Source: Hyphomicrobiales bacterium (GTDB lineage Bacteria; Pseudomonadota; Alphaproteobacteria; Rhizobiales; Beijerinckiaceae). From it: a DNA stretch of 64,000 nucleotides. Each line of letters opens with the position of its first letter. Position 1 is the first letter of the stretch. The position numbers and the translations under genes were made by a program. The notes beneath the pieces were generated by a model. The model worked only from the letters and a program-made list of their open reading frames with translations, was not told the DNA's origin and did no database searches. Below, one piece after another: positions 1-11,334 of this stretch. Location of the stretch: positions 125,732 to 189,731 of the forward strand of contig UCLR01000010.1 in assembly GCA_900473415.1 (NCBI GenBank), given 5' to 3'.

Positions 1-42
1 CCCCCGAGGGGAGAAGGAAACCCGCGCCCCTGCCGTTAGGCC

Positions 43-1098
43 TCAGCCCTTGAACCCACCCAGGAACGCGTCCAGGCAATCACCGATCGCCTCGATGGCG
101 TAGCCGCCTTCCTGCACGACGAGCGTCGGCAGGCCGAAGGCCTTCACCTTCCGGCCGATCGAGCCGAAATCCGAGGACTCCAGCTTGAGGACGCCAATCG
201 GGTCGTCCTTATGGGCGTCGTAGCCCAGCGCGACCACCAGCACCTCGGCGCCGAAATCGCGGATCGCCTTGCCGGCCTGGTCGACAGCGGCGTCCATCGC
301 ATCGCCCTTGGCGCCATGCGGCAGCGGCAGGTTGAGGTTGAAGCCTTCGCCCGGCCCGTTGCCGCGCTCGTCGGCATAGCCGGTGAAGAAGGGGTAGTAG
401 TCCAGCGGATCGGCATGGACCGAGATCGTCAGCACGTCGTCGCGGCGATAGAAGATCTGCTGCGTGCCGTCGCCATGGTGGGCATCGACATCGAGGATCG
501 CGACCTTGCCGAATTTGCTGCGCAGGCGCTGCGCGGCCACCGCCGTGTTGTTGACGTAGCAGAAGCCCGAGGCGCGATCGGCACGCGCGTGGTGGCCGGA
601 GGGCCGGCAGAGCGAATAGACCGCGCGCTCGCCGGCGAGGATGGCATCGGCAGCGGAGACAGCCGTCTCGGCCGAGCGGAGCGTCGAGTGCCAGCAATGC
701 TCGCCGACCGGCACGGAGAGGTCGCCGAGATACCAGCCTATCTGTCCCATCAATCCAGTTGGGCGGCACGGCGGGCGGACGGCCTCATCGGTGCGGCCAC
801 TCCAATAGGGGAAGGTGTTCGGCCAGGCTTCCGGACCGCGCTCGGCGGGCAATTCCTGCCAGCGCGCCCAGATCGTCTCGAGAAAGCGGACGAAACCGGC
901 GTCATGGACCTCCAGGATCGGGGCAGTGCCGTGCGCCGCGGGCTGCTCCGGCTTGATGCCGTGCTTCGCCAAAGCGCCAAGCAGCCGCTCCGTGCGCTCC
1001 GGCAGATCCTTGGGCGCGACGATCTTGCCGAAACGCATGTACTGAAGCTGCTCATGCAGCGACTGGTCGGGGTGGTAGAAGGCACGCATCCGGCTCAT
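43..1098 (-). CDS. Histone deacetylase family protein / acetylpolyamine amidohydrolase
   Basis: A 351-residue zinc hydrolase of the arginase/deacetylase fold, the class that removes acetyl groups from acetylated polyamines or lysines in the cytoplasm. Visible active site: the His pair in SGHH (about residues 169-170), the zinc-binding DVDAHHGDG block (Asp205, His207) and a later GYDAHKDDP block that supplies the third zinc ligand. The length and the MRAFYHPDQ start match bacterial acetylpolyamine amidohydrolases better than eukaryotic-type deacetylases, but the substrate cannot be read from sequence. The ATG at 1098 is preceded on the minus strand by GAGGACG, a fair ribosome site; a second Met lies three codons in. 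It is separated by 118 bases from the tetR gene upstream and is probably its own unit. Confidence 0.9.
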   Translation of the reverse strand: MSRMRAFYHPDQSLHEQLQYMRFGKIVAPKDLPERTERLLGALAKHGIKPEQPAAHGTAPILEVHDAGFVRFLETIWARWQELPAERGPEAWPNTFPYWSGRTDEAVRPPCRPTGLMGQIGWYLGDLSVPVGEHCWHSTLRSAETAVSAADAILAGERAVYSLCRPSGHHARADRASGFCYVNNTAVAAQRLRSKFGKVAILDVDAHHGDGTQQIFYRRDDVLTISVHADPLDYYPFFTGYADERGNGPGEGFNLNLPLPHGAKGDAMDAAVDQAGKAIRDFGAEVLVVALGYDAHKDDPIGVLKLESSDFGSIGRKVKAFGLPTLVVQEGGYAIEAIGDCLDAFLGGFKG

Positions 1099-1216
1099 CG
1101 TCCTCGTCAGATCGCGGGTCCGGGGAGGCCCGCCGCAGCGATGCTAGCAATGGCTTGAGCCCGGAGTCAGCCGCAACATCGCCGCCCGCCCCTGCGCGAA
1201 AGGCTTGGCGGCCGGC

Positions 1217-1819
1217 TCAGCGGGCCGGCGACAGCAGTTCCGAGAACTCGCGGGCAAGCGCGTCGATCCGGAAGCGTTCCGGCCGGTACCAGTCGGTCGA
1301 GCCGTTGAGCGCGCCGAGCAGGAAATTGCGCAGCGCGTCCGGCGCGCGTTCCGCCGGCAGGGCACCGGCCTGCTGCAATTCAGCGATCAGCCCGCGCCAG
1401 ACATCCTCATAGGCGCGACGCACGGCGCGCACGCTCTCGGGCACTGGGCCCGCCCCGAAGGTGAAGACCTTGATGCTGGCCGAAGTGTAGTCGCCATGGC
1501 CGTGCAGCGCCGCCAGATGCGCGTGGATCGCCGCTTCCAGCCTCTCGCGCGGCGCGGCGCCTTCCGTCTCGGCGAGAGCGGCGACCACCGCCTCATGGAC
1601 GAAGCGCACGCCGTCATTGACCACCTCCTCGACAATCTCCTCCTTCGAGGCGAAGTGGTAGTAGAGGCTCGCCTTGCGGATGCCGACCGCCTCGGCGATC
1701 TCACGCAGCGTCGCCCGGTGATAGCCGCCATTGCGCAGGAGCCGTGCGGCATGATCGAGGATCAGCCGGCGGGAGCCGCGTTCGGTATCGCGCGTATCCT
1801 TGGCGGTGGCGATGCTCAC
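1217..1819 (-). CDS. TetR/AcrR family transcriptional regulator
   Basis: A 200-residue regulator with an N-terminal helix-turn-helix (about residues 20-65, containing TLREIAEAVGIRKASLYYHF) and a C-terminal ligand-binding helical domain. Its start overlaps the acyl-CoA dehydrogenase stop by four bases, so the two are co-transcribed and probably translationally coupled. The perfect palindrome ACCTACCG-GA-CGGTAGGT at 3031-3048, in front of the dehydrogenase and the divergent carboxylase, is the expected size and form of a TetR-family operator. I infer that this protein represses both arms and is released by an acyl-CoA or terpenoid acyl-CoA intermediate. The ligand is not visible in the sequence. 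Confidence 0.92.
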   Translation of the reverse strand: MSIATAKDTRDTERGSRRLILDHAARLLRNGGYHRATLREIAEAVGIRKASLYYHFASKEEIVEEVVNDGVRFVHEAVVAALAETEGAAPRERLEAAIHAHLAALHGHGDYTSASIKVFTFGAGPVPESVRAVRRAYEDVWRGLIAELQQAGALPAERAPDALRNFLLGALNGSTDWYRPERFRIDALAREFSELLSPAR

Positions 1820-2991
1820 AGCCGCTTCGCCACCTCTTCCAGCATCACCTCGGTCGCGCCGCCGCCGATGGACTGGACTCGGGCGTCGCGGGTCATGCGC
1901 TCGATCGTGCTCTCGCGCATGTAGCCCATGCCGCCGTGGAACTGCAGGCAGTCATACATCACCTCGTTGACCAGCTCGCCGCAGTAGGCCTTGACCATCG
2001 AGACCTCGCGGGTGGCGTCGAAGCCCTGCGCGTCGAGCCATGCCGCGTGGTAGACGAGCTGGCGCCCGGCCTCGACCTTGCCCGCGAGCTCGGCGAGGCG
2101 CTGGCGGATCGCCTGCTTCTCCCAGAGCGGCGCGCCGAAGGCCTTGCGCGTCTTCACATAGTCCAGCGTCAAATCGATCGCGGCCTGCGATTCCCCGATC
2201 GCCATGGCGCCGATCACGGTGCGCTCGTTCTGGAAGTTGCTCATGATCGCGTAGAAGCCACGCCCTTCCTGCCCGAGCAGGTTCTCGGCCGGCACGCGGC
2301 AATCGACGAAGGAGAGCTCGGCGGTGTCCGAGGAGCGCCAGCCGTGCTTGTCGAGCGCACGGGAGACCGAGAAGCCGGGCGTGCCCTTCTCGACGAGGAA
2401 GATCGAGACGGATTGCGACGGCCTGCCCTGCGGGTCGGTCTTGGCGGCGACGCAGTAGAGATCGGCATGGACGCCGTTGGTGATGAACATCTTGGCGCCG
2501 TTGAGGACATAATGGTCGCCCTCGCGCCGCGCCGTGGTGCGAATGCCCTTCACGTCCGAGCCGGCGTCGGGCTCTGTGACGGCGACCGCGACGATTTTCT
2601 CGCCGGCGATGACGCCCGGCAGGTACTTGTCCTTCTGCGCCTGGCTGCCGGCATTGGCGATGTGGACCGAGGCCATGTCGGTGTGGACAAGCGCCGTGAT
2701 CGCGACGCCGGAGAAGGTCGAGCGGCCGAGTTCCTCCGCCAGCACGACGGTGGCGAGCGTATCCATCTCCGAGCCGCCATACTCGGCCGGGTAGCGGATG
2801 CCGAAGAAGCCGAGCGCGCCCATCTTGCGCAGCACCTCGCGCGGGACGAAGCCATCCTCCTCCCAGGCCAGCGCATGCGGCTTGATCTCGGTCTCGACGA
2901 AGCGGCGGACCTGATCGCGCAGCGCCTCGTGCTCCTCGGTGAAATAGGGCGAGCGGCGGGCTCCTTCGCTGAGCTTCTCGACGGCCGACAT
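1816..2991 (-). CDS. Acyl-CoA dehydrogenase
   Basis: A 391-residue FAD-dependent acyl-CoA dehydrogenase that introduces an alpha-beta double bond in an acyl-CoA thioester and passes electrons to ETF. The N-terminal helical domain (about 15-130), the FAD/substrate beta domain with [13 protein letters not shown] near residue 135, and the C-terminal helical domain ending in QFHGGMGYMRESTIERMTRD are all present at usual family length. It is the first gene of the minus-strand dehydrogenase-tetR operon and is divergent from a biotin-dependent carboxylase. That pairing resembles leucine/isovalerate (liu) and acyclic terpene (atu) operons. The enoyl-CoA hydratase and lyase of those operons are absent here, so I leave the substrate open: isovaleryl-CoA and citronellyl-CoA are the two candidates. 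Confidence 0.93.
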   Translation of the reverse strand: MSAVEKLSEGARRSPYFTEEHEALRDQVRRFVETEIKPHALAWEEDGFVPREVLRKMGALGFFGIRYPAEYGGSEMDTLATVVLAEELGRSTFSGVAITALVHTDMASVHIANAGSQAQKDKYLPGVIAGEKIVAVAVTEPDAGSDVKGIRTTARREGDHYVLNGAKMFITNGVHADLYCVAAKTDPQGRPSQSVSIFLVEKGTPGFSVSRALDKHGWRSSDTAELSFVDCRVPAENLLGQEGRGFYAIMSNFQNERTVIGAMAIGESQAAIDLTLDYVKTRKAFGAPLWEKQAIRQRLAELAGKVEAGRQLVYHAAWLDAQGFDATREVSMVKAYCGELVNEVMYDCLQFHGGMGYMRESTIERMTRDARVQSIGGGATEVMLEEVAKRL

Positions 2992-3030
2992 GGCGTTCTC
3001 CCTGCTTGACCGCTGCCTTGCGATCTGACT

Positions 3031-3048
3031 ACCTACCGGACGGTAGGT
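3031..3048. promoter_or_regulatory. Probable TetR-family operator palindrome
   Basis: ACCTACCG and CGGTAGGT form perfect 8-base inverted arms around the centre GA, in the divergent promoter region between the acyl-CoA dehydrogenase/tetR operon (start 2991) and the acyl-CoA carboxylase (start 3232). The shape and size fit a TetR dimer site, and the regulator encoded in the flanking operon is the natural partner. Assignment to that protein is inference. Confidence 0.75.
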
Positions 3049-3105
3049 GAATGCCGCGACGAGATCAAGACGGCGCGCTGTTCACCTTTGAATGGACGGA
3101 AAACC

Positions 3106-3211
3106 CGTCATTCCGGACAAGCCGCGTAGCGGCGCCGATCCGGAATCCATCCTGGAGCGTAGTACTCTACGATGGATTCCGGGTCTCCGCTGCGCTGCGC
3201 CCGGAATGACG
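3106..3211. repeat. Palindromic intergenic repeat, copy 1 (REP-like family A)
   Basis: A 106-base imperfect palindrome running from CGTCATTCCGG to CCGGAATGACG, with an inner pair of the form GGAATCCATC / GATGGATTCC around a short centre. Related copies lie at 18638-18733 and 60852-60960. It sits in the leader of the acyl-CoA carboxylase gene, and its end is only about 10 bases from that gene's ribosome site. An in-frame ATG inside the repeat (3172) creates a false N-terminal extension of the carboxylase. Confidence 0.85.
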
Positions 3212-3231
3212 GCGATCTTGGGAGGATCGCC

Positions 3232-4809
3232 GTGTCGGAGACTGCAACGCGAACCGGAACGACCCCTCCTCCCCTGGCCGCCATGATCGCGACGCTGCGC
3301 GAGCAGCACGCGCTGGCCGCGACCGGCGGCGGCGAGAAGCTGCGGGCACGGCATGAATCGCGCGGCAAGATCATGGTGCGCGAGCGCATCGACCTGCTGC
3401 TCGACCCGCAGACACCCTTCCTCGAACTCTCGCCGCTCGCAGCCCACGGGCTCTACGGCAACGAGGTGCCGGGCGCCGGCATCGTCACCGGCATCGGCAT
3501 CGTCGCCGGCCGGGCCTGCATGCTGATCGCCAACGATGCCACCGTGAAGGGCGGCTCCTTCTTCGCCGAGACGGTGAAGAAGCATCTGCGCGCGCAGGAG
3601 ATTGCCGAGGAGCACCGCCTGCCCTGCCTCTACCTCGTCGATTGCGGCGGCGCCTTCCTGCCCGAGCAGGACCGTGTCTTCCCCGACCGCGACCATTTCG
3701 GCGGCACCTTCTACAACCAGTGCCGGATGTCGGCGGCGGGAATCCCGCAGATCTCGCTGGTCTTCGGCGGCTGCACTGCAGGCGGGGCCTATATTCCGGC
3801 GCTGTCCGACCAGGTCATCATGGTCAAGGGCACGGGCCGCATCCATCTCGGCGGTCCGCCGATCGTGAAGGCCGCGATCCACGAGATCGTCGATGGCGAG
3901 ACGCTGGGCGGGGCGGAGATGCACACGCTCGTCTCCGGCGTCAGCGATCATCTCGTCGAAAGCGAAATGGAAGGACTGGCGAAGCTGCGCGAGATCGTGG
4001 GAGCGCTGGGCGAGATCGGCAAGATCGCAGCGCCACCGCAGCCCGCGGCCGCGCCCAGGCTCGATCCCGCTGAGCTGATCGACATCGTGCCGACCGACCT
4101 GCGCCGGCCCTATGATGTCCGCGAAGCCATCGCCCGCATGGTCGACGACAGCGCCTTCCACGCCTTCAAGCCGGACTATGGCGCGACGCTCGTCACCGGC
4201 TTCGCCCATATCCATGGCTATCCGGTCGGCATCCTCGCCAATAACGGCGTCCTGTTCTCTGAAGCCGCGGTGAAGGGCGCGCATTTCATCGAGCTCTGCG
4301 ACCAGCGCCAAATTCCGTTGCTGTTCCTGCAGAACATCACCGGCTTCATGGTCGGAACCGAGGCTGAGCGCGGCGGCATCGCCAAGCATTCCGCCAAGCT
4401 GGTCTACGCCGTCTCGAATGCGCGCGTGCCGAAATACACCGTGCTGATCGGCGGCTCCTATGGCGCCGGCAATTACGGCATGTGCGGGCGCGGCTTCCGC
4501 CCGCGCTTCCTGTTTTCCTGGCCTAACGCGCGCATCGCGACGATGAGCCCGGAAGTCGCGGCGACCGTGGTAACGGAACTGCGCCGGCAGTCTCTCAAGG
4601 GGGCTGCCGACGAGGCCGCCATCGCCGAACTGGACACGCGCACCCGCGCGCAGTTCGAGGAGCAGAGCGATCCCTACTACGCCACCGCGCGGCTCTGGGA
4701 CGACGGCATCATCGAGCCCCAGCAGACGCGCGACGTGCTGGGGCTTTGCCTCGCGCTTTCGGCCGGAGAGGCACGTGATACCGGCCCGCGGCCGGTCTAC
4801 CGGATGTGA
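3232..4809 (+). CDS. Biotin-dependent acyl-CoA carboxylase, carboxyltransferase (beta) subunit
   Basis: A 525-residue carboxyltransferase that moves CO2 from carboxybiotin to an acyl-CoA. It has the two crotonase-fold halves of this family. Signature stretches include [33 protein letters not shown] and, in the C-half, [17 protein letters not shown] and [15 protein letters not shown]. This set is typical of 3-methylcrotonyl-CoA and geranyl-CoA carboxylase beta subunits (MccB/LiuB/AtuC type), not propionyl-CoA carboxylase. I chose the GTG at 3232 because GGAGGA lies five bases upstream; the longer reading starts inside a palindromic repeat. The stop overlaps the alpha-subunit gene region, so the two are coupled. 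Substrate remains open because no hydratase or lyase accompanies it. Confidence 0.92.
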   Translation: MSETATRTGTTPPPLAAMIATLREQHALAATGGGEKLRARHESRGKIMVRERIDLLLDPQTPFLELSPLAAHGLYGNEVPGAGIVTGIGIVAGRACMLIANDATVKGGSFFAETVKKHLRAQEIAEEHRLPCLYLVDCGGAFLPEQDRVFPDRDHFGGTFYNQCRMSAAGIPQISLVFGGCTAGGAYIPALSDQVIMVKGTGRIHLGGPPIVKAAIHEIVDGETLGGAEMHTLVSGVSDHLVESEMEGLAKLREIVGALGEIGKIAAPPQPAAAPRLDPAELIDIVPTDLRRPYDVREAIARMVDDSAFHAFKPDYGATLVTGFAHIHGYPVGILANNGVLFSEAAVKGAHFIELCDQRQIPLLFLQNITGFMVGTEAERGGIAKHSAKLVYAVSNARVPKYTVLIGGSYGAGNYGMCGRGFRPRFLFSWPNARIATMSPEVAATVVTELRRQSLKGAADEAAIAELDTRTRAQFEEQSDPYYATARLWDDGIIEPQQTRDVLGLCLALSAGEARDTGPRPVYRM

Positions 4810-4817
4810 GCGGCGCC

Positions 4818-6806
<1,989 letters not shown>

Positions 6807-6826
6807 CCTCCTCGCCCGCGCGGGCG

Positions 6827-7954
6827 TCAGGCGACGTTGTTCCAGACCGCGATCATGCTGCGCCCCTTGCCGGCGCGCTTGGCCCGGTAAAGCGCTTGAT
6901 CGGCCGAATGCTTCAGGGTCTCGACCGTCCAGCGCTCCGACGTTGGCTTGACCGAGACGCCCACACTGGCGCCGACCGATGCGAATTGCCCGAGCACGAT
7001 GAAGGGCGCCTGAAGAACGGACAGCGCCCGGTCGGCCACCTCGGCGAGGGCTGCAACGTCATCGGTTCCGTGGACGACGATGGCGAATTCATCGCCGCCC
7101 AGGCGCGCCACAACATCGCTCGGCCGGGTGATGCCCTGCAGCCGCCCGGCGACCTGCTTGAGCAGATCATCGCCGCCATGATGGCCGATCTGATCATTGA
7201 CCTGCTTGAAGCCGTCCAGGTCGAGCAGAAGAAGGCCGAGGCCTTGCTGCTCCGCACAGGCATTGTCGAGGACGCGATCGAGGCCCCTTCGGTTGGCGAG
7301 GCCGGTGAGCGCGTCGTGGCTCGCGGCGAAATCCAGCTCCCGCCGCACCATCATCAGTTCCTCGATCTGCCCGATGAGGTGATCGGAATTTTCGGAGATC
7401 GAATAGAGATAGACGCCGAGCAGCACGCTGAGCGCCTGATACAGCGCATCCCCGGAGATCAGGAAAGCGACGATCTGCGCGCCGATGGCGAGGGAGCAAA
7501 TCCCGGCGCAGATCCAGTAGCGCAGCGTCCGCAGAGAGGAGCCGGCCGTCAGCGCCATGTTGAGGCCGAGGCTGAGCACGAAGCCGCCGGGATGGCCGAG
7601 ATGGACGGCCGTGACGGTCAATGTCGCGATGACGGCAGTGAAGACGAAGGCCGTATAGGCATAGCCCCTCTCCCAGGCCCGCGCCTCCTCCAGTGTCAGC
7701 CGCCGCGCAGGATCGCGCCGCTTGAAACCGACGATGTTGATGATCCGCGCGATCGTCGTGGCGACGCCTGCGGCCGTGATCCACCAGAAGACCACCTCGC
7801 CGGTCTGAATGGCCATGATGCCGGAGCCAATGATCAGACCGGCCGCGATGCACAGGATCTGCGGCAAGGCGGCGAAGAGACGCGAGATGATCTCGATCTC
7901 GATCTCGGCGGGCAGGCGTTTCGCTCGCCTGCGGGGCCTCATCAGCAGATGCAT
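6827..7954 (-). CDS. Membrane-bound diguanylate cyclase (GGDEF)
   Basis: 375 residues. The N-terminal half (about 25-185) has several hydrophobic segments that look like four to six membrane helices. The C-terminal half is a GGDEF domain (about 205-370) with an intact LGGDEF catalytic motif at 286-290, so it should make cyclic di-GMP from two GTP. An RPSD sequence five residues before GGDEF is a product-inhibition I-site, so feedback control is expected. There is no EAL domain. It faces the acyl-CoA carboxylase genes convergently and is divergent from the small exported protein at 8131. The input signal is unknown. Confidence 0.92.
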   Translation of the reverse strand: MHLLMRPRRRAKRLPAEIEIEIISRLFAALPQILCIAAGLIIGSGIMAIQTGEVVFWWITAAGVATTIARIINIVGFKRRDPARRLTLEEARAWERGYAYTAFVFTAVIATLTVTAVHLGHPGGFVLSLGLNMALTAGSSLRTLRYWICAGICSLAIGAQIVAFLISGDALYQALSVLLGVYLYSISENSDHLIGQIEELMMVRRELDFAASHDALTGLANRRGLDRVLDNACAEQQGLGLLLLDLDGFKQVNDQIGHHGGDDLLKQVAGRLQGITRPSDVVARLGGDEFAIVVHGTDDVAALAEVADRALSVLQAPFIVLGQFASVGASVGVSVKPTSERWTVETLKHSADQALYRAKRAGKGRSMIAVWNNVA

Positions 7955-8130
7955 GGCACGACGCCATATACGCGCGCGCCTAAGACTCCGTCAGTCCGAT
8001 GCCGGGGATTTTAGCGATCGCATATCATCGCTGCCGGCTCAGCTTCCATTCATCGCGCAGCGACTAGAAGCGATCGGACGCCTCCTGCCTGAAGTTGATC
8101 ATGGCAAGAGGCCAAAGTGGGAAAATCATC

Positions 8131-8442
8131 ATGCGTCACAGGCTCTCTCTCTCGGCCTTAGCCGGAGCCATGCTGCTGTCGGCTGTTCCGGCCGGCGCGC
8201 AATACTACGACCCCTATCGCCCTCCGCCGCCGCCTTACGGCTATGACCGTCCGGCACCGCCATACGGCTACGACCGGCCGCCCCCGCCGCCTTACGGCTA
8301 TGAGCGGCCTCGCTATCGGAGGCGCTTCAACGACATCTGCGTCACCAGCCGCGGCGAATGCCCCACGCAACCTCTGCCGTCGGGAAGCCCTTGCAGCTGC
8401 TATATTCCCGGCTTCGGCAACAAGCGCGGCGCCGTGCCGTGA
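8131..8442 (+). CDS. Small exported Pro/Tyr-rich repeat protein
   Basis: 103 residues starting at MRHRLSLSALAGAM. The first 23 residues form a clear signal peptide ending in AGAQ, followed by a run of three related repeats of the type PPPPYGYDRP (about residues 30-62). An RR-rich stretch and a C-terminal part with four cysteines, including a CSC pair near residue 90, complete it. I know of no assigned function; proteins like this are usually envelope or periplasmic. A TTG-started reading from 8095 is in frame, but the signal peptide fixes the ATG at 8131 as the sensible start. It ends 16 bases before the convergent aspartoacylase-like gene. Confidence 0.7.
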   Translation: MRHRLSLSALAGAMLLSAVPAGAQYYDPYRPPPPPYGYDRPAPPYGYDRPPPPPYGYERPRYRRRFNDICVTSRGECPTQPLPSGSPCSCYIPGFGNKRGAVP

Positions 8443-8458
8443 GCGTTACGACGACGGC

Positions 8459-9430
8459 TTATGGCCGACGCTCGCTCTCGACCCCGAGATAGCAGACGCC
8501 CTCGCCGGGCTTGGCGTTCGGGTTCGGGAAGATGATGAAGCCGTCGCGCGGCATCGTCACCACCCTGCCGTCGGCCCGGCGCGCGATCGGCGTGCCTTTC
8601 GCGACGCGATCACCGGTGCGCCAGCCCGCTCCTTCGAGGCGGTCGCCCTCGTTCTCGCAGATGACGAGGTCGTCCATATGGACGACGAGGCGCTTCGCAG
8701 GCGCCGGCAGCGACTCGTCGGTCAACCCGACATGGGCGAGCACGTTGCGGATCGCCCGGTAGCCGACATCGACGGAAGCCGGGTCGTCGTGCCGGCCGCA
8801 TTCCAGCGTGACCCCGTAGCCACCGGCGAAGCGCATGAACTCGGTGGTGCCGAAGCCTTCGGTGACAGCGAGACGCGGCAACTTCAGCTGCTCGCGCGCG
8901 GCGATCAGGCGGACATAGATGTCGAGCCAGCCATGGATCATCAGATCGACGCCAAGGGCGGCGGCGAAGGCGGCCTCTGCCGCCGCATGGCGGAAGGGTT
9001 CCAGATCGCCGCGATTGTCCTCCGGCCCGAAGAAGACGAAGGGCACGCCCTCCTGGGTGAAGGAATGGACATCGAGCAGCATGTCGTGCTGGCGCAGGAT
9101 CGCGGAGAGCCGGTTGCCGATCCTGTCCTCGTTGTCGACCGGCTGAGGCCGCTCGCGCAGGTCGCGATTGAGATTGCGGTCGCCCTCGCGGGTATTCTGC
9201 CGATGGGCCTTCGGGTTGGCGACGGGCAGGAAGGTAACTTCGCCGCGCCGGATCGAGACGCGGCCAGCCCGGCAATCCTCGATCACGCGGGCAATCGCGT
9301 TCGGCCCGCAAGTCTCGTTGCCATGGACGGCGCCGAGGACGAGGAGCTTCGGCCCCGCCTTCAAACCGTGGAAGCGAATGGTCTCGAGCGGCGGATCGAT
9401 CACGTCTTTTGGCGTCTCTTGGGTCGTCAT
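8459..9430 (-). CDS. Succinylglutamate desuccinylase/aspartoacylase family hydrolase
   Basis: A 323-residue zinc carboxypeptidase-fold amidohydrolase. The HGNE motif (about residues 36-39) gives two zinc ligands and the DVHSF block supplies the third. NPKAHRQNTREGDRNLNRD is the substrate-pocket signature of the aspartoacylase group. Such enzymes cleave N-acyl amino acids. It is the last gene of a six-gene minus-strand cluster for peptide-like uptake, 11 bases after the DppC-type permease, so it probably works on an imported N-acylated compound. The exact acyl group is not readable from sequence. Confidence 0.88.
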   Translation of the reverse strand: MTTQETPKDVIDPPLETIRFHGLKAGPKLLVLGAVHGNETCGPNAIARVIEDCRAGRVSIRRGEVTFLPVANPKAHRQNTREGDRNLNRDLRERPQPVDNEDRIGNRLSAILRQHDMLLDVHSFTQEGVPFVFFGPEDNRGDLEPFRHAAAEAAFAAALGVDLMIHGWLDIYVRLIAAREQLKLPRLAVTEGFGTTEFMRFAGGYGVTLECGRHDDPASVDVGYRAIRNVLAHVGLTDESLPAPAKRLVVHMDDLVICENEGDRLEGAGWRTGDRVAKGTPIARRADGRVVTMPRDGFIIFPNPNAKPGEGVCYLGVESERRP

Positions 9431-9441
9431 CTTGCCTACTG

Positions 9442-10263
9442 TCAGGCTTTGCGGAGCTGCGAATGCGGGTCGAGAATGTCGCGCAGGCCGTCCCCTAGCA
9501 GGTTGAGGCCGAGCACGGTCAGGAAAATCGCCAGGCCCGGGAAAATCGAGATCCAGGGCGCGGTCGAGATCTGGTCGCGCGCATCGGAGAGCATGCTGCC
9601 CCAGCTCGGGAAGGGCGGGCGGATGCCGAGGCCGAGGAAGGAGAGGGAAGCCTCCGCCAGCACGGCGCCGCCCATGCCGAGCGTACCGATGACGATGATC
9701 GGGCCGGCGATGTTGGGCAGAATCTGGGTCAGCATGATGCGGAAGGTGCCGTAGCCGAGCGAGCGCGCTGCCTCGACATAGCCCAGCTGCTTGACCGAGA
9801 GCGTCGCTGCCCGCGTCAACCGGCAGGTGAAGGACCAGTTGGTCAAGCCGAGCGCGATCAGGAGGCTGGTGAGTCCCGGGCTGAGAATGGCCATGATCGC
9901 CAGCGCGAAAACCAGCGAGGGGATGGCCAGCATCATGTTGGTGAGGCCGTTGACGAAATCATCCCACCAGCCGCCCCAATAGGCGGCGGAAAGCCCGAGC
10001 GCGACGCCGATGCAGGTGTTGATCAACTGCGAGACGATGCCGACGGTCAGCGAGATGCGGGCGCCGTAGAGCACGCGGCTATAGATGTCGCGACCCTGCG
10101 CATCGGTGCCGAACCAGAACTCGGATCCGGGCGGGATCTCGGCGTTCATCAGGTTGGCGTCCATGACCGGGTCGGTATGGGCGAACCAGGGGGCAAAGAT
10201 GCCGCCGGCCACGACGAGGGCGAAGCACGCGCCCCCGATCCAGAGATTGGCACGAAACTTCAT
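9442..10263 (-). CDS. Peptide/oligopeptide ABC transporter permease, DppC type
   Basis: A 273-residue inner-membrane permease of the DppC/OppC kind. It has an N-terminal membrane anchor, then a periplasmic part with FGTDAQGRDIYSRVLYGAR, the hallmark of this subfamily, then five more hydrophobic segments. The cytoplasmic coupling loop VEAARSLGYGTFRIMLTQIL is where an ATPase docks. It starts nine bases after the DppB-type gene. No ATP-binding subunit gene (DppD/DppF) is present in the cluster. Confidence 0.93.
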   Translation of the reverse strand: MKFRANLWIGGACFALVVAGGIFAPWFAHTDPVMDANLMNAEIPPGSEFWFGTDAQGRDIYSRVLYGARISLTVGIVSQLINTCIGVALGLSAAYWGGWWDDFVNGLTNMMLAIPSLVFALAIMAILSPGLTSLLIALGLTNWSFTCRLTRAATLSVKQLGYVEAARSLGYGTFRIMLTQILPNIAGPIIVIGTLGMGGAVLAEASLSFLGLGIRPPFPSWGSMLSDARDQISTAPWISIFPGLAIFLTVLGLNLLGDGLRDILDPHSQLRKA

Positions 10264-10272
10264 CGGCGAGCC

Positions 10273-11208
10273 TTAGCTGTACTTGATGCGCGGATCGACG
10301 ACCGCACAAAGCACGTCGACGGCGATGTTCACGACGAGGAAGAAGAGCACGATCGTCAGGATGCAGCCCTGCACGACCGGGATGTCGCGCCAGGTGACGC
10401 TGTCCACCAGCAACGAGCCGAGCCCCGGCCAGGCGAAGAGCTTCTCGACGACGACCGCCTGGCCGAGCACCGAGCCGAATTGCAGACCGAGGGTCGTCAG
10501 CACGATGACGAGCGCATTGCGGGCGACATGCCAGCGCATGACACGATAGGAACCCGCGCCCTTGGCGCGGGCTGTGCGGACGAAATCGGCGTGCATGACT
10601 TCGAGCACGGCGGCGCGCGCGGTACGGGCCAGCAATGCCAGCGGCGAGACGCCGAGCGCAATCGCCGGCAAGACGATGTAGCGCGGATCGCCGTCGCCAT
10701 AGCCGAAGCTCGGAAACCAGCCGAGCGTGAGCGCGAAGGCATACATCAGCAGGAGGCCGAGCCAGAACATCGGTAGCGACAGGCCGGAGACGGCGAAGAC
10801 CATGGAAAGCATGTCGACCCAGCTCCCCGGTTTCAGCGCAGCGAGGAAGCCGAGCGGCACGCCGATGACGATGGCGAAGAGCATCGCGGCGAGCGCAAGC
10901 TGCAGGCTCGGCCAGAGCCGCTCGCCGATCTGGTGGGTCACCGGCTGCCGGGTGCGGAAGGAATCGCCCAGATCGAAAGTGGCCAGGCCACCGACATATT
11001 TCGCGAAGCGCAGCGGCAGCGGATCGTTCAGGCCGAACTGCTGGTTCATGCGCGCGACGGTTTCGGCGTCGACATTGCTGCGCCCGTCAGCCATTTGGCT
11101 GGTGGCGAAATTGCCCGGAATGACGCTGAACAGAACGAAGATCAGCGCCGCGACCGCAAGCAGGATCGGGATAGCCTGCAGCAGACGGCGCGAGACATAA
11201 GGCAACAT
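10273..11208 (-). CDS. Peptide/oligopeptide ABC transporter permease, DppB type
   Basis: A 311-residue permease with six predicted membrane helices, starting with the usual MLPYVSRRLLQAIPILLAV segment. A periplasmic loop includes FGLNDPLPLRFAKYV, and the ATPase coupling loop has RTARAKGAGSYRVMRWHVA. It forms the heterodimeric channel with the DppC-type subunit encoded immediately downstream. A 173-base gap containing a strong hairpin (11335-11372) separates it from the binding-protein gene upstream. That is consistent with differential expression of binding protein over permease. Confidence 0.93.
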   Translation of the reverse strand: MLPYVSRRLLQAIPILLAVAALIFVLFSVIPGNFATSQMADGRSNVDAETVARMNQQFGLNDPLPLRFAKYVGGLATFDLGDSFRTRQPVTHQIGERLWPSLQLALAAMLFAIVIGVPLGFLAALKPGSWVDMLSMVFAVSGLSLPMFWLGLLLMYAFALTLGWFPSFGYGDGDPRYIVLPAIALGVSPLALLARTARAAVLEVMHADFVRTARAKGAGSYRVMRWHVARNALVIVLTTLGLQFGSVLGQAVVVEKLFAWPGLGSLLVDSVTWRDIPVVQGCILTIVLFFLVVNIAVDVLCAVVDPRIKYS

Positions 11209-11334
11209 GACGAGGGCTCCTGACCGCCGCTGCGCGCTTCCCGCTCAACCGATCCGGCCGAACGGAAAGTATCCGCGCCAATCAAGGGGAGCATGCTCCA
11301 GCGGGGCGTCATCGCTGACGCTCGGATGCGGACA

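Noticed and set aside
1744..3009. Long plus-strand open frame of 421 codons
   Set aside because: It is antisense to the tetR and acyl-CoA dehydrogenase genes, Arg/Ala/Leu/Asp-rich and without a motif. High-GC genomes give such frames by chance.
3172..3231. N-terminal extension of the carboxylase beta subunit
   Set aside because: The extra codons come from a palindromic repeat; the GTG at 3232 has a perfect ribosome site.
8180..8320. Tandem repeats that might be a CRISPR or minisatellite
   Set aside because: They encode the Pro/Tyr-rich repeats of an exported protein in frame; no spacers.
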